Shown here: positions 10,252 through 18,584 of the stretch, one piece after another
How the letters are laid out: every line of letters starts with the position of its first letter
Numbering within the stretch: the first letter of the stretch is position 1
NCBI RefSeq assembly: GCF_035621475.1
Contig: NZ_CP141799.1
Location: 1,352,501-1,416,500, forward strand
DNA from: Pseudomonas paeninsulae
Lineage (GTDB): Bacteria; Pseudomonadota; Gammaproteobacteria; Pseudomonadales; Pseudomonadaceae
Length of the DNA: 64,000 nt
Direction: 5' to 3'
Program-made: the position numbers and the translations under genes
The notes under the pieces: generated by a model
Databases searched by the model: none
Told to the model about the DNA's origin: nothing
What the model saw: only the letters and a program-made list of their open reading frames with translations

Positions 10252-10539
10252 GCGGAGGCATCGGCTGGGCGGTGTCGGGATTATCCTGGAATCCAGTGAT
10301 TAAGTCCGACAGGCTGCTAGTGCCACAATGGGTCGGGAAGCCCTGGCCCCGCATCTGGCCGAACACGCTGCTGCATGGGGTTGCCATCAGCTGGCGGCGC
10401 GCTATTTGCCATGCGTGCAGGCGTCGCTGGCTTTCGTCGAGGGCGCGGCTGAGTAGCTTGGCCGACCTTGAGGCTGTTGCGGCGCAGGGCGTCTGGTCTA
10501 AGGTGCACGCAGGTCGAAATCGAAATAGGAGCGATCGAT

Positions 10540-11370
10540 ATGTCTACTCAGGTTGAGCGTGGCGAGGCTTTCCGCACCCTGCACCAGCGCGACGGGTTGT
10601 TCGTGCTGCCCAATCCCTGGGATGCCGGCTCGGCGAAGATGCTCGCGGCCCTGGGGTTCGAGGCGTTGGCGACGACCAGTGCCGGCTTGGCCTTTTCTCT
10701 GGGCCGCTGCGATGCAGAAGGCGCGATCAGTCGCGAGGAGGCCCTGGCTAACGCCGGTGCTATCGTCGAGGCGACGCCGCTGCCGGTGGCCGCCGATCTG
10801 GAGAACGGTTACGGCGATGACCCGCAGCACTGCGCCGAAACCATCGCCCTGGCGGCGCAGATCGGCCTGGTTGGCGGCTCCATCGAAGATGCCACGGGTG
10901 ATGCGCAGTCGCCGATCTATCCCTTCGAACTGGCGGTCGAGCGGATCCAGGCGGCGGTCGCGGCAACCCGGCGCCTGCCGTTCACCTTCACCCTGGCGGC
11001 GCGGGCGGAAAATTACCTGCATGGCCGACTCGATCTGGACGACACCATCCGCCGCCTGGTGGCTTACGCCGAGGCGGGCGCCGATGTGCTCTATGCGCCG
11101 GGCCTGACGACCCGCGAGGAAATTCTGACGCTGGTCACGGCCGTGGCACCGCGCCCGGTCAACGTATTGGTGGGCTCGCCCAGCCTGCGGTTGTCGCTGG
11201 ATGAGCTGGCCGAACTGGGGGTGAAACGCGTCAGTCTCGGCTCCGGTCTGGCGCGCGTCGCCTATGGCGCCTTCTTCCAGGCGGCGCAGGAATTGGCCGC
11301 TCACGGCAGCCTGGTGGCGACCGGCCAGGGCATGCCGTTCGCGCGCATCAACAATCTGTTCAAGGGCTGA
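10540..11370 (+). CDS. Isocitrate lyase/PEP mutase superfamily protein
   Basis: A 276-residue TIM-barrel protein. I start it at the ATG at 10540, preceded by AGGAG; a longer frame from 10468 has no ribosome site. Family landmarks are 'FVLPNPWDAGSAKMLAALGF', 'TTSAGLAFSLG', 'VAADLENGYGDDP' (Mg2+ binding) and 'GSIEDATGD'. The KKCGH catalytic motif of true isocitrate lyases is absent, which places it in the PEP mutase, oxaloacetate decarboxylase or 2-methylisocitrate lyase-like branch. These enzymes cleave or form C-C or P-C bonds at 2-oxo acids. The substrate is unknown. The next gene begins 4 bp after its stop. Confidence 0.87.
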   Translation: MSTQVERGEAFRTLHQRDGLFVLPNPWDAGSAKMLAALGFEALATTSAGLAFSLGRCDAEGAISREEALANAGAIVEATPLPVAADLENGYGDDPQHCAETIALAAQIGLVGGSIEDATGDAQSPIYPFELAVERIQAAVAATRRLPFTFTLAARAENYLHGRLDLDDTIRRLVAYAEAGADVLYAPGLTTREEILTLVTAVAPRPVNVLVGSPSLRLSLDELAELGVKRVSLGSGLARVAYGAFFQAAQELAAHGSLVATGQGMPFARINNLFKG

Positions 11371-11374
11371 GGGT

Positions 11375-12064
11375 TTGCGTCGAGTTCTGCTACTGCTGGT
11401 GGTGTTGGGTTTGCTTGGCGTGCCGCTGGCGGTCTATCGACAGTGGCTCGATGTGCCGCCGCGCTGGAATCCCTGGGCGCCACTGGATATCAGGGTCACG
11501 CCGAACCTGCTGACCCCCTTCAAGCTCTGGCGCCTGGAGGCTGATCCTGTGCTCTGTCAGCAGGCCCTGGCCACGTCGCCGCTGCGTTACACGGCGCTGG
11601 CCGATAGCAGCCCGGCGGCGGACTGCCCGCTGCAGAATACCCTGCGGGTGCAGGCGTCCGCGGTGCGGTTTAGCAGCAGCTTTATTGCTACCTGCCCGCT
11701 GGCGGCGGCTTTTACCCTGTTCGAGCGGCATGCCTTGCAGCCTGCGGCCCAGGAGGTGTTCGGCCAGCCGGTGGTGCAAGTCGAGCATGTCGGCAGCTTC
11801 GCCTGCCGTAACATCGCGGGTAGCCAGCGCCGCAGCCAGCATGCCTCGGCCAATGCCCTGGATATCGTCGGTTTCCGCTTGCGCGACGGCCGGCGCATCA
11901 GCGTTCTGCGTGACTGGCCGAAAGACAGCGCCGAAGCGGGCTTCCTGCACCTGGTGCATAAAGGCGCTTGCGCCAGCTTCAATGTCACGCTCGGACCGGC
12001 GTACAACGTCGCCCATCGCGATCATTTTCATGTCGATATGGGGTTGCTGCGCATGTGCCGCTAG
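11375..12064 (+). CDS. Extensin-like C-terminal domain protein, membrane anchored
   Basis: About 229 residues from a proposed TTG at 11375, placed just after GAGG at the end of the upstream gene. Longer upstream versions overlap the preceding gene and carry no domain. A hydrophobic N-terminus (LRRVLLLLVVLGLLGVPLAVY) is an anchor or signal. The C-terminal two thirds is the extensin_C domain, with conserved cysteines, 'SFACRNIAGSQRRSQHASANALDIVGF', 'DFH'-type 'HRDHFHVDMG' and a W/D pattern related to the LAS peptidase fold (His-Asp-His zinc-like residues). It probably acts in the periplasm on cell wall or another polymer. The role is not established. Confidence 0.8.
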   Translation: MRRVLLLLVVLGLLGVPLAVYRQWLDVPPRWNPWAPLDIRVTPNLLTPFKLWRLEADPVLCQQALATSPLRYTALADSSPAADCPLQNTLRVQASAVRFSSSFIATCPLAAAFTLFERHALQPAAQEVFGQPVVQVEHVGSFACRNIAGSQRRSQHASANALDIVGFRLRDGRRISVLRDWPKDSAEAGFLHLVHKGACASFNVTLGPAYNVAHRDHFHVDMGLLRMCR

Positions 12065-12199
12065 TGCGTCCAGCCGCTAAATCAGCGCAAACATGACGAA
12101 CTTGGTCCGCCCGGAAAGGGCCGGCTCTGGCAGAATGCCGCGTTATTGATGATCGACCGCATACAGATCGAATTGAGTATTTTTTGAGCACATTTCCCA

Positions 12200-12991
12200 A
12201 TGAATGACGAACGACCTGGCGCCACAATTCGTATGGAAGCCCTGGCCCCGCATCTGGCCGAGACTGCGGCGGGGTGGGCCGAGCGCCTGGGCTTGCCGCA
12301 AAGCGGCGAGGCCGAGTTTGCCATGCAACTGGGCGAGCAGGGCTTGCAGCTGGTCGAACTGGGGCCGCAGGCGCCAGGGCCGGTGCGGGTGGATTTCGTC
12401 GAGGGCGCAGTGGCGCATCGCCGGCTGTTCGGCGGTGGCACCGGGCAGATGATCGCCAAGGCGGTGGGCGTGCAGCCGGGCGTGCGGCCCCGCGTGCTGG
12501 ATGCCACCGCCGGGCTGGGTCGCGATGCTTTCGTGCTGGCCAGCCTGGGCTGCAACCTGACCTTGATCGAGCGGCAGCCGTTGATTGCTGCGTTGCTGGA
12601 GGATGGCCTGGCCCGCGCCGCGGTCGATCGGGATGTGGGGCCGATAGTGGCGCAGATGCGCCTGTTGACCGGCAACGCGATCGAGTTGATCAGCGAGTGG
12701 CAGAGCGAGCCGCCGCAGGTGATTTACCTCGACCCGATGTTCCCCCATCGCGACAAGAGTGCGCTGGTTAAGAAGGAAATGCGCCTGTTCCGCCCCTTCG
12801 TCGGCGACGACCTGGATGCCCCGGCCCTGCTGGCTGCAGCCTTGGCCCTGGCCAGCCACCGGGTGGTGGTCAAGCGCCCGCGCAAGGCGCCGGTCATCGA
12901 CGGGTGCAAACCGACTTATGCACTGGAAGGCAAAACCAGCCGCTACGACATCTATGCGCTGAAGAAGCTGCAGGCTACGAACTGTCCGTAG
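12200..12991 (+). CDS. rsmJ: 16S rRNA (guanine-N2-)-methyltransferase RsmJ
   Basis: A 263-residue protein, close to E. coli RsmJ (YhiQ) in length. RsmJ methylates G1516 of 16S rRNA using S-adenosylmethionine. Landmarks are '[17 protein letters not shown]', the SAM-binding '[20 protein letters not shown]', 'NAIELI', the catalytic-type '[22 protein letters not shown]' and the C-terminal 'PSRYDIY'-like '[12 protein letters not shown]'. The start is the ATG at 12200. A degraded partial copy of its 5' end lies about 2-3.5 kb upstream, split by an IS element. No obvious partner gene is present. The downstream region carries a palindromic repeat facing the convergent mexL-like gene. Confidence 0.93.
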   Translation: MNDERPGATIRMEALAPHLAETAAGWAERLGLPQSGEAEFAMQLGEQGLQLVELGPQAPGPVRVDFVEGAVAHRRLFGGGTGQMIAKAVGVQPGVRPRVLDATAGLGRDAFVLASLGCNLTLIERQPLIAALLEDGLARAAVDRDVGPIVAQMRLLTGNAIELISEWQSEPPQVIYLDPMFPHRDKSALVKKEMRLFRPFVGDDLDAPALLAAALALASHRVVVKRPRKAPVIDGCKPTYALEGKTSRYDIYALKKLQATNCP

Positions 12992-13142
12992 GATGGTGTT
13001 GAGCGCAGCGATACCCATCACGACCAATGCCGGCCCAGCGCCAAGGCGAGGGGCAATCGCCGGAGAGGGCCATAGCCGGCCTGCGCGCTGATCGCCGATG
13101 GGTATCGCTGCGCTCAAACCTACGCGGCCCGCCGCATCCTAC
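12988..13142. repeat. Intergenic palindromic element of the 'gtaggatgg' family
   Basis: The arm 'gagcgcagcgatacccat' after 12998 is repeated inverted near 13096-13117 ('atgggtatcgctgcgctc'). The outer ends are gtaggatg and catcctac. It fills the convergent space between rsmJ and the mexL-like gene. It belongs to the same family as the repeat at 20162-20244 and may form a bidirectional terminator or a RAYT/REP-like hairpin. Confidence 0.7.
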
Positions 13143-13205
13143 AAAAGCCTCCGGGCGGCGCATTGGTGGTGCCCTGCGTTGCCCGGGTGCAATCCGGCAA
13201 GGTGC

Positions 13206-13844
13206 TTAGTTCGGCCGATAGGCGCGCACGAACATGTCTACCGCGCCCCGCACATGCTGCTCGGCAGTTTCGTCTTGTTGCGGGCTGGCGCAACCAATCA
13301 GCAGGCGGAAGTTGGCGCCGCCCTTGATCAGGCAGAAGAACTGATCGGCGGCGCGGGGCGCATCGACGATGCGCAACTGACCGGCCTGATCGGCCTTACT
13401 CAGCAGGCGCTGCATCTCGTTGAGCAGGCGTTGCGGGCCGGCTTCGTAGAACATCTGCGACAGCTTGGGGTTCTGGCCGGCCAGGGCCACCATCAGTCGG
13501 TGCATCTCCACCGACTCGCGGCTATTGATCAGCGTGTGGAAGCCGCGGCCGATATTCAGCAGCACGGTATCGATGGGCGTGCCTTGCGTCAGGTCGAAGA
13601 ACAGTTCGGGTAGCTGCTCCTCGCACTTGGCCTTCACCGCAGCGGAGAACAGGGTCTCCTTATCGGTGAAGTGGCTGTACACCGTCAGTTTGGACACCCC
13701 GGCTTCGGCGGCGATGGCGTCCATGCTGCTGCCGTCGTAGCCATTGCGCATGAATAGGCTTTTCGCCGCTTCCAGGATGGCCTGGCGCTTGAGGAGGTCT
13801 TTTGGGCGGCCTGGGCCGCTGGGCGGTAACAACTTGTTTGGCAT
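13206..13844 (-). CDS. mexL: TetR-family repressor, MexL-like
   Basis: A 212-residue TetR regulator. The N-terminal HTH ('AAEAGVSKLTVYSHFTDKETLF') is typical, with a helical ligand-binding C-terminal domain. It is divergent from an RND efflux pair, separated by 91 bp. In P. aeruginosa, MexL (212 residues) represses the divergent mexJK operon. The matching length, position and partner sizes support this name, but the assignment rests on context and remembered family features, not an alignment. It would repress the efflux operon and itself from the shared intergenic region. Confidence 0.75.
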   Translation of the reverse strand: MPNKLLPPSGPGRPKDLLKRQAILEAAKSLFMRNGYDGSSMDAIAAEAGVSKLTVYSHFTDKETLFSAAVKAKCEEQLPELFFDLTQGTPIDTVLLNIGRGFHTLINSRESVEMHRLMVALAGQNPKLSQMFYEAGPQRLLNEMQRLLSKADQAGQLRIVDAPRAADQFFCLIKGGANFRLLIGCASPQQDETAEQHVRGAVDMFVRAYRPN

Positions 13845-13857
13845 TGGCTGCTTTTAA

Positions 13858-13900
13858 TACTGGACTGGTGAGTTTGCTATTTCTACTATACCCGCCAGTA
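13858..13900. promoter_or_regulatory. Divergent promoter/operator region of mexL-mexJK
   Basis: The 91-bp divergent region contains inverted arms TACTGG (13858-13863) and CCAGTA (13895-13900) in an AT-rich stretch. This is where a TetR repressor would be expected to bind. No exact consensus is claimed. Confidence 0.35.
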
Positions 13901-13935
13901 CAAATATTCCAAACCTTCGCGAAAGGTCATCCATC

Positions 13936-15027
13936 ATGTTTCGCCATGCCTTGATTGTCAGTCTCATCGTTCTGCTTGCTGCCTGTGGTCAGGGGGAGCC
14001 GGTCGAACAGTCTATCCGCCCTGCCATGGTGGTGCAGCCGCAACCGGCTACCGAAATGATGGATGCCTATGCCGGAGCGGTGCGTGCGCGCCTGGAGCCT
14101 GAGCTGGCCTTCCGCATCGGCGGCAAGGTCGCCAAGCGCTTGGTCGAGGTGGGTGACCATGTGCGCAAGGATCAGTCGCTGGCCGAGCTGGATCCGCAGG
14201 ATGTGCGCTTGCAGCTCGAAGCCATGCGCGCGCAAGTCTCCGCGGCCGAGGCCAATCTGCAACTGGTGCGCGCCGAGCGCGACCGTTACAAGACCCTGCA
14301 GGGGCGTAACCTGGTTAGTCGCTCGCAATATGACAACGCTGAAAACCTCTACCGCTCGGGCGTGGCTCGCCTCAAGCAGATCAAGGCCGAGTTCGATGTG
14401 GCCAGCAATCAGGCCGGTTACGCAGTATTGCGCGCCTCGCAGGATGGCGTGATTGCCCGGCGCATGGTCGAGGTCGGTCAGGTGGTGGCGGCGGGGCAGT
14501 CCGTGTTCACTTTGGCCGCCGATGGCGAGCGTGAGGTCTCGATCAACCTGCCCGAACAAGCCTACGAGCGTTTCAAGGTCGACCAGCCAGTGGCGGTCGA
14601 ACTCTGGTCGCAGCCGGATCAGCGCTTCCCCGGGCGGATTCGCGAGATATCCCCGGCAGCCGACGCGCAGTCGCGCACCTTTGCCGCACGCGTGGCCTTC
14701 AGCGCAGGCAAGGTGCCGGCCGAGCTGGGCCAAAGTGCCCGGGTGTTTATCGCCCATAACGGCGAAGTGCCGCTGTCGGTGCCGCTGTCGGCGCTGACCG
14801 CCGAGAAAGGCCAGCCCTACGTCTGGCTGGTCGACCCCAAGGACTCCACGCTCAAGCGCACGTATGTGCGCATCGGCGCTTATGCCGAGAACAGTGTGCC
14901 GGTGCTGGAAGGCCTGCAGGCGCAAGACTGGGTGGTCGCCGCCGGGGTGCAGGTGCTGCGAGAAGGCCAGCAGGTGCGTCCGGTCGACCGCGATAATCGC
15001 ACGGTCAAGCTGGCAGCCAAGGAGTAG
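13936..15027 (+). CDS. mexJ: RND efflux periplasmic adaptor (membrane fusion protein), MexJ-like
   Basis: A 363-residue lipoprotein. The N-terminus 'MFRHALIVSLIVLLAACGQGE' has a lipobox (LAAC). It has the usual adaptor order: a barrel-sandwich hybrid half 'RIGGKVAKRLVEVGDHVRKDQ', an alpha-hairpin (about 85-150), the second half 'YAVLRASQDGVIARRMVEVGQVV', a beta-barrel and a membrane-proximal domain. It links the inner-membrane pump to an outer-membrane channel. The pump gene follows after 5 bp. As in P. aeruginosa mexJK, no outer-membrane channel gene is in the operon, so a separately encoded OprM/OpmH-type channel would be needed. Confidence 0.8.
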   Translation: MFRHALIVSLIVLLAACGQGEPVEQSIRPAMVVQPQPATEMMDAYAGAVRARLEPELAFRIGGKVAKRLVEVGDHVRKDQSLAELDPQDVRLQLEAMRAQVSAAEANLQLVRAERDRYKTLQGRNLVSRSQYDNAENLYRSGVARLKQIKAEFDVASNQAGYAVLRASQDGVIARRMVEVGQVVAAGQSVFTLAADGEREVSINLPEQAYERFKVDQPVAVELWSQPDQRFPGRIREISPAADAQSRTFAARVAFSAGKVPAELGQSARVFIAHNGEVPLSVPLSALTAEKGQPYVWLVDPKDSTLKRTYVRIGAYAENSVPVLEGLQAQDWVVAAGVQVLREGQQVRPVDRDNRTVKLAAKE

Positions 15028-15032
15028 CCTCG

Positions 15033-18000
15033 ATGGATTTCAACCTGTCCGCCTGGGCGCTGCGCAATCGTCAGATCGTGCTCTACATCATGTTGTTGCT
15101 GGCGGTGGTCGGCGGTATTTCCTATACCAAGCTGGGCCAGAGCGAGGACCCGCCGTTCACCTTCAAGGCCATGGTGGTGCGCACCAACTGGCCGGGGGCC
15201 AGCGCCGAGGAAGTCGCCAACCAAGTCACCGAGCGCATCGAAAAAAAGCTGATGGAGACCGGCGAGTACGAGCGGATCGTGTCCTTCTCGCGACCTGGCG
15301 AATCCCAGGTGACCTTCATCGCGCGCGACTCGATGCATTCCGAAGAGATTCCCGACCTCTGGTACCAGGTGCGCAAGAAGGTCGGCGATATTCGCCACAC
15401 CTTGCCCCCGGGTATTCAGGGGCCGTTCTACAACGACGAGTTCGGCACCACCTTCGGCAATATCTATGCACTGACCGGCACAGGTTTCGACTACGCGGTG
15501 CTCAAGGACTATGCCGACCGCGTGCAGCTGCAGCTGCAGCGGGTCAAGGATGTTGGCAAGGTCGATCTGCTCGGTCTGCAGGACGAGAAGATCTGGATCG
15601 AGTTGTCCAACACCAAGCTGGCCACCCTCGGCCTGCCGCTGAGCGTGGTGCAACAGGCGCTGGAAGAGCAGAACGCGGTGGCGGCGGCCGGCTTCTTCGA
15701 AACCGTCTCTGACCGCGTGCAGCTGCGGGTGACCGGGCGCTTCGAGTCGGTCGAGGACATCCGCAACTTCCCGATCCGGGTGGCCGAGCGGACCTTCCGC
15801 ATCGGCGATGTAGCCGAGGTCAAACGCGGCTTCAACGACCCACCGGCGCCGCGCATGCGCTTCATGGGTGAAGACGCCATCGGCCTGGCCGTATCGATGA
15901 AGGCCGGCGGCGACATCCTGGTGCTGGGCAAGGCCCTGGAAATCGACTTCGCCCGCCTGCAGGAAACCCTGCCGGCCGGCATGCAACTGCGCAAGGTCTC
16001 GGATCAACCGGCGGCGGTGAAGACCGGCGTCGGCGAGTTCATTCGCGTACTCACCGAGGCGGTGATCATTGTCCTGCTGGTGAGCTTTTTCTCCCTCGGC
16101 CTGCGCACCGGCCTGGTGGTGGCGCTGTCGATTCCGCTGGTGCTGGCGATGACCTTCGCCGCCATGTACTACCTGGGGATCGGCCTGCACAAGATCTCCC
16201 TCGGCGCGCTGGTGTTGGCGTTGGGGCTGATGGTCGACGACGCGATCATTGCCGTGGAAATGATGGCGATCAAGATGGAGCAGGGCTACGACCGCATCAA
16301 GGCGGCCAGCTATGCCTGGACCAGCACCGCCTTTCCGATGCTCACCGGGACCCTGATCACCGCCGCCGGCTTTCTGCCGATCGCCATCGCGCAGTCCGGC
16401 ACCGGCGAATACACCCGTTCGATCTTCCAGGTGGTGACCATCGCCTTGCTGGTGTCATGGATCGCCGCCGTGGTCTTCGTGCCCTACCTGGGCGCCAAGC
16501 TGCTGCCGGACCTGGCCAAGTTGCATGCGGCCAAGCATGGCAGCAGCGCCGAGGGGCATGATCCCTACGCGACACCGTTCTATCAGCGCGTGCGGCGTAC
16601 CGTGCAATGGTGCGTGCGGCGGCGCAAGACGGTGATCCTGCTGACCCTTGCGCTGTTCGTCGCCTCGATAGTGCTGTTCCGTTTCGTGCCACAGCAGTTC
16701 TTTCCCGCTTCCGGGCGTCTGGAGCTGATGGTCGACCTCAAACTGGGCGAAGGCGCCTCCTTGAACGCCACTGCAGAGCAGGTCAAGCATCTCGAGCAAC
16801 TGCTCGATGGCCACGAGGGCATCGACAATTATGTCGCCTATGTCGGCACTGGCTCGCCGCGCTTCTACCTGCCGCTCGACCAGCAACTGCCGGCTGCCAG
16901 TTTTGCCCAGTTCGTGGTGCTGGCGAAAAGCATCGAGGAGCGCGAAAAAATCCGCAGCTGGCTGATCGCCACCCTGAATGACGAATTCCCAGCCCTGCGT
17001 ACGCGCGTTTCGCGCCTGGAGAACGGCCCGCCGGTTGGCTACCCGGTGCAGCTGCGCGTCTCCGGCGAGCATATCGACGAGGTTCGCGCGCTGGCCCGCG
17101 AGGTGGCGGACAAGGTGCGCGACAACCCGCATGTGGCCAACGTGCACCTGGACTGGCAAGAGCCGAGCAAGGTGGTGCGCCTGAATATCGACCAGGAGCG
17201 CGCGCGTGCCCTGGGCATCAGCACCGCCGATCTGTCGCGCTTTCTGCGCAGCTCGCTGACCGGCTCGTCGGTGAGTCAGTACCGCGAAGGCAACGAACTG
17301 ATCGAAATTCTGCTGCGCGGCACTCTGAGCGAGCGCCAGCAACTCGGTCTATTGCCGAGCCTGGCGATACCCACCGACAGCGGCACCAGCGTGCCCTTGG
17401 CGCAGATCGCCATCCTCGAATACGGTTTCGAGGAAGGGGTGATCTGGCACCGCAATCGCTTGCCGACCGTCACCGTACGCGCCGACATCTACGGCAAAGA
17501 GCAACCGGCCAGTCTGGTCAAACAGATCCTGCCGACCCTGGAGCCGATCCGCGCGGCGCTGCCCGATGGCTACCTGCTGGACGTCGGCGGTACGGTCGAG
17601 GACTCGGCGCGCGGGCAGCAGTCGGTGAATGCCGGGGTGCCGCTATTTATCGTGGTGGTGCTGACCCTGCTGATGCTGCAGCTGAAAAGCTTCTCGCGCT
17701 CGGCGATGGTGTTCCTCACCGCGCCGCTGGGCCTGATCGGCGTGACCCTGTTCCTGCTGATTTTCCGCCAGCCGTTCGGCTTCGTTGCCATGCTTGGCAC
17801 CATCGCCCTGTCCGGCATGATCATGCGTAACTCGGTGATCCTGGTCGATCAGATCGAGCAGGACAGAAGCGCCGGCATGGACAGTTGGAACGCCATTATC
17901 GAAGCCACGGTGCGGCGCTTCCGGCCCATCGTGCTGACCGCCCTGGCGGCGGTGCTGGCGATGATCCCGCTGTCGCGCAGCGTGTTCTTCGGGCCGATGG

Positions 18001-18113
18001 CGGTGGCCATCATGGGCGGCCTGGTCGTCGCCACGGCGCTGACCCTGCTGTTCCTGCCGGCACTCTACGCCGCCTGGTTCCGGGTCAAGCAAGAGCCTGA
18101 TCCGGCGATTTAA
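15033..18113 (+). CDS. mexK: RND efflux pump inner-membrane transporter, MexK-like
   Basis: A 1026-residue RND transporter with the duplicated 12-TM topology: large periplasmic loops after TM1 and TM7, and hydrophobic clusters at about 335-535 and 850-1015. Landmarks are 'YTKLGQSEDPPFTFKAM', 'NWPGASAEEV', and TM4 'GALVLALGLMVDDAIIAVEMM' with the proton-relay Asp pair. It starts 5 bp after the adaptor gene, behind AAGGAG. Family members export hydrophobic compounds using the proton gradient; MexJK of P. aeruginosa handles triclosan, erythromycin and tetracycline. The length (MexK is about 1025) and a TetR partner support the assignment. A strong terminator follows. Confidence 0.82.
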   Translation: MDFNLSAWALRNRQIVLYIMLLLAVVGGISYTKLGQSEDPPFTFKAMVVRTNWPGASAEEVANQVTERIEKKLMETGEYERIVSFSRPGESQVTFIARDSMHSEEIPDLWYQVRKKVGDIRHTLPPGIQGPFYNDEFGTTFGNIYALTGTGFDYAVLKDYADRVQLQLQRVKDVGKVDLLGLQDEKIWIELSNTKLATLGLPLSVVQQALEEQNAVAAAGFFETVSDRVQLRVTGRFESVEDIRNFPIRVAERTFRIGDVAEVKRGFNDPPAPRMRFMGEDAIGLAVSMKAGGDILVLGKALEIDFARLQETLPAGMQLRKVSDQPAAVKTGVGEFIRVLTEAVIIVLLVSFFSLGLRTGLVVALSIPLVLAMTFAAMYYLGIGLHKISLGALVLALGLMVDDAIIAVEMMAIKMEQGYDRIKAASYAWTSTAFPMLTGTLITAAGFLPIAIAQSGTGEYTRSIFQVVTIALLVSWIAAVVFVPYLGAKLLPDLAKLHAAKHGSSAEGHDPYATPFYQRVRRTVQWCVRRRKTVILLTLALFVASIVLFRFVPQQFFPASGRLELMVDLKLGEGASLNATAEQVKHLEQLLDGHEGIDNYVAYVGTGSPRFYLPLDQQLPAASFAQFVVLAKSIEEREKIRSWLIATLNDEFPALRTRVSRLENGPPVGYPVQLRVSGEHIDEVRALAREVADKVRDNPHVANVHLDWQEPSKVVRLNIDQERARALGISTADLSRFLRSSLTGSSVSQYREGNELIEILLRGTLSERQQLGLLPSLAIPTDSGTSVPLAQIAILEYGFEEGVIWHRNRLPTVTVRADIYGKEQPASLVKQILPTLEPIRAALPDGYLLDVGGTVEDSARGQQSVNAGVPLFIVVVLTLLMLQLKSFSRSAMVFLTAPLGLIGVTLFLLIFRQPFGFVAMLGTIALSGMIMRNSVILVDQIEQDRSAGMDSWNAIIEATVRRFRPIVLTALAAVLAMIPLSRSVFFGPMAVAIMGGLVVATALTLLFLPALYAAWFRVKQEPDPAI

Positions 18114-18131
18114 CTCGCCCGCTACCCGAAC

Positions 18132-18168
18132 AACGCCGTTCACTTGGCTCAAGTGAACGGCGTTTTTT
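18132..18168 (+). terminator. Rho-independent terminator after the RND operon
   Basis: A perfect 15-bp stem (aacgccgttcacttg / caagtgaacggcgtt) with a GCT loop, followed by a T run, lies 18 bp beyond the mexK-like stop. This is a textbook intrinsic terminator. Confidence 0.92.
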
Positions 18169-18584
18169 GTCGCGCCTATGTGGGTCTGCAGGCCCTGCGA
18201 GATTGTCGGGTGGATGACGCTTAATCCATCCGCCATTAGCGATGCTGGCTGAAAACGGCGTCGTCGAGCCTACCCAGTTTTGGTCGCCGGATAAGCTGCC
18301 GAACGCGGTGCGATCCGCAACGCATCTGTGGATTGCACTGGCGCTCAGCCCGGCTACAAATCCCGCTGTTGGTCCCGTTTTGCGCGGCGCCGAACCGATT
18401 TTGGCGGGCGCTGTCCGCCCACAGGCCGGGCTCAAGCTGTTACCGTTGTGGCAGGCAGTTGCCGGCAGGCGTGGTTTTTTGCGCGTGAATCCGTTGCGTT
18501 GCAGGCCTGATTCCTGCGCTGGTTTGTCTTCTGCTGCTCATTGCATGGGTTGCACTAAATTCCATGAATTCAGGGAGACCTCGC
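18169..18584. other. Gap without a supported gene, upstream of the GH13 gene
   Basis: About 415 bp. A degenerate copy of the Pseudomonas intergenic hairpin ('gtggatgacgcttaatccatcc') lies at about 18210-18231. An open frame here has no ribosome site and no recognisable protein. The promoter of the GH13_18 gene should lie in this stretch, but I could not identify convincing -35/-10 boxes. Confidence 0.5.

Larger units (their letters stand above)
8746..10320 (-). mobile_element. IS1182-type insertion sequence with CTAG target duplication
   Basis: The ends are perfect inverted repeats: 'ctagcagcctgtcggactt' at 8746-8764 and its reverse complement at 10302-10320. The outermost CTAG on both sides is best read as a duplicated 4-bp palindromic target, leaving an element of about 1,567 bp (8750-10316) with 15-bp terminal repeats. 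It contains one transposase gene on the minus strand. A hairpin at 8784-8819 lies beyond the transposase stop. Size, transposase type and CTAG preference fit the IS1182 family. It interrupts an rsmJ-like remnant. A short element with nearly the same ends lies at 53959-54127. Confidence 0.9.
8730..10456 (+). pseudogene. rsmJ-like remnant, internally deleted and split by an IS element
   Basis: Removing the IS with one CTAG copy joins 8730-8749 to 10321-10456. The joined frame starts '[27 protein letters not shown]' and runs to a TAG at 10454. It matches the N-terminus of the intact RsmJ encoded at 12200 ('[27 protein letters not shown]'), including an uninterrupted nucleotide match of about 25 bp around 10337-10362. 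After residue 27 the similarity is lost until 'FVEGA', which corresponds to RsmJ 'DFVEGA' about 45 residues later, so an internal segment is missing. The frame ends at about 58 codons, without the methyltransferase motifs. This is a partial duplicate of rsmJ that decayed and was later hit by the IS. Confidence 0.7.
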
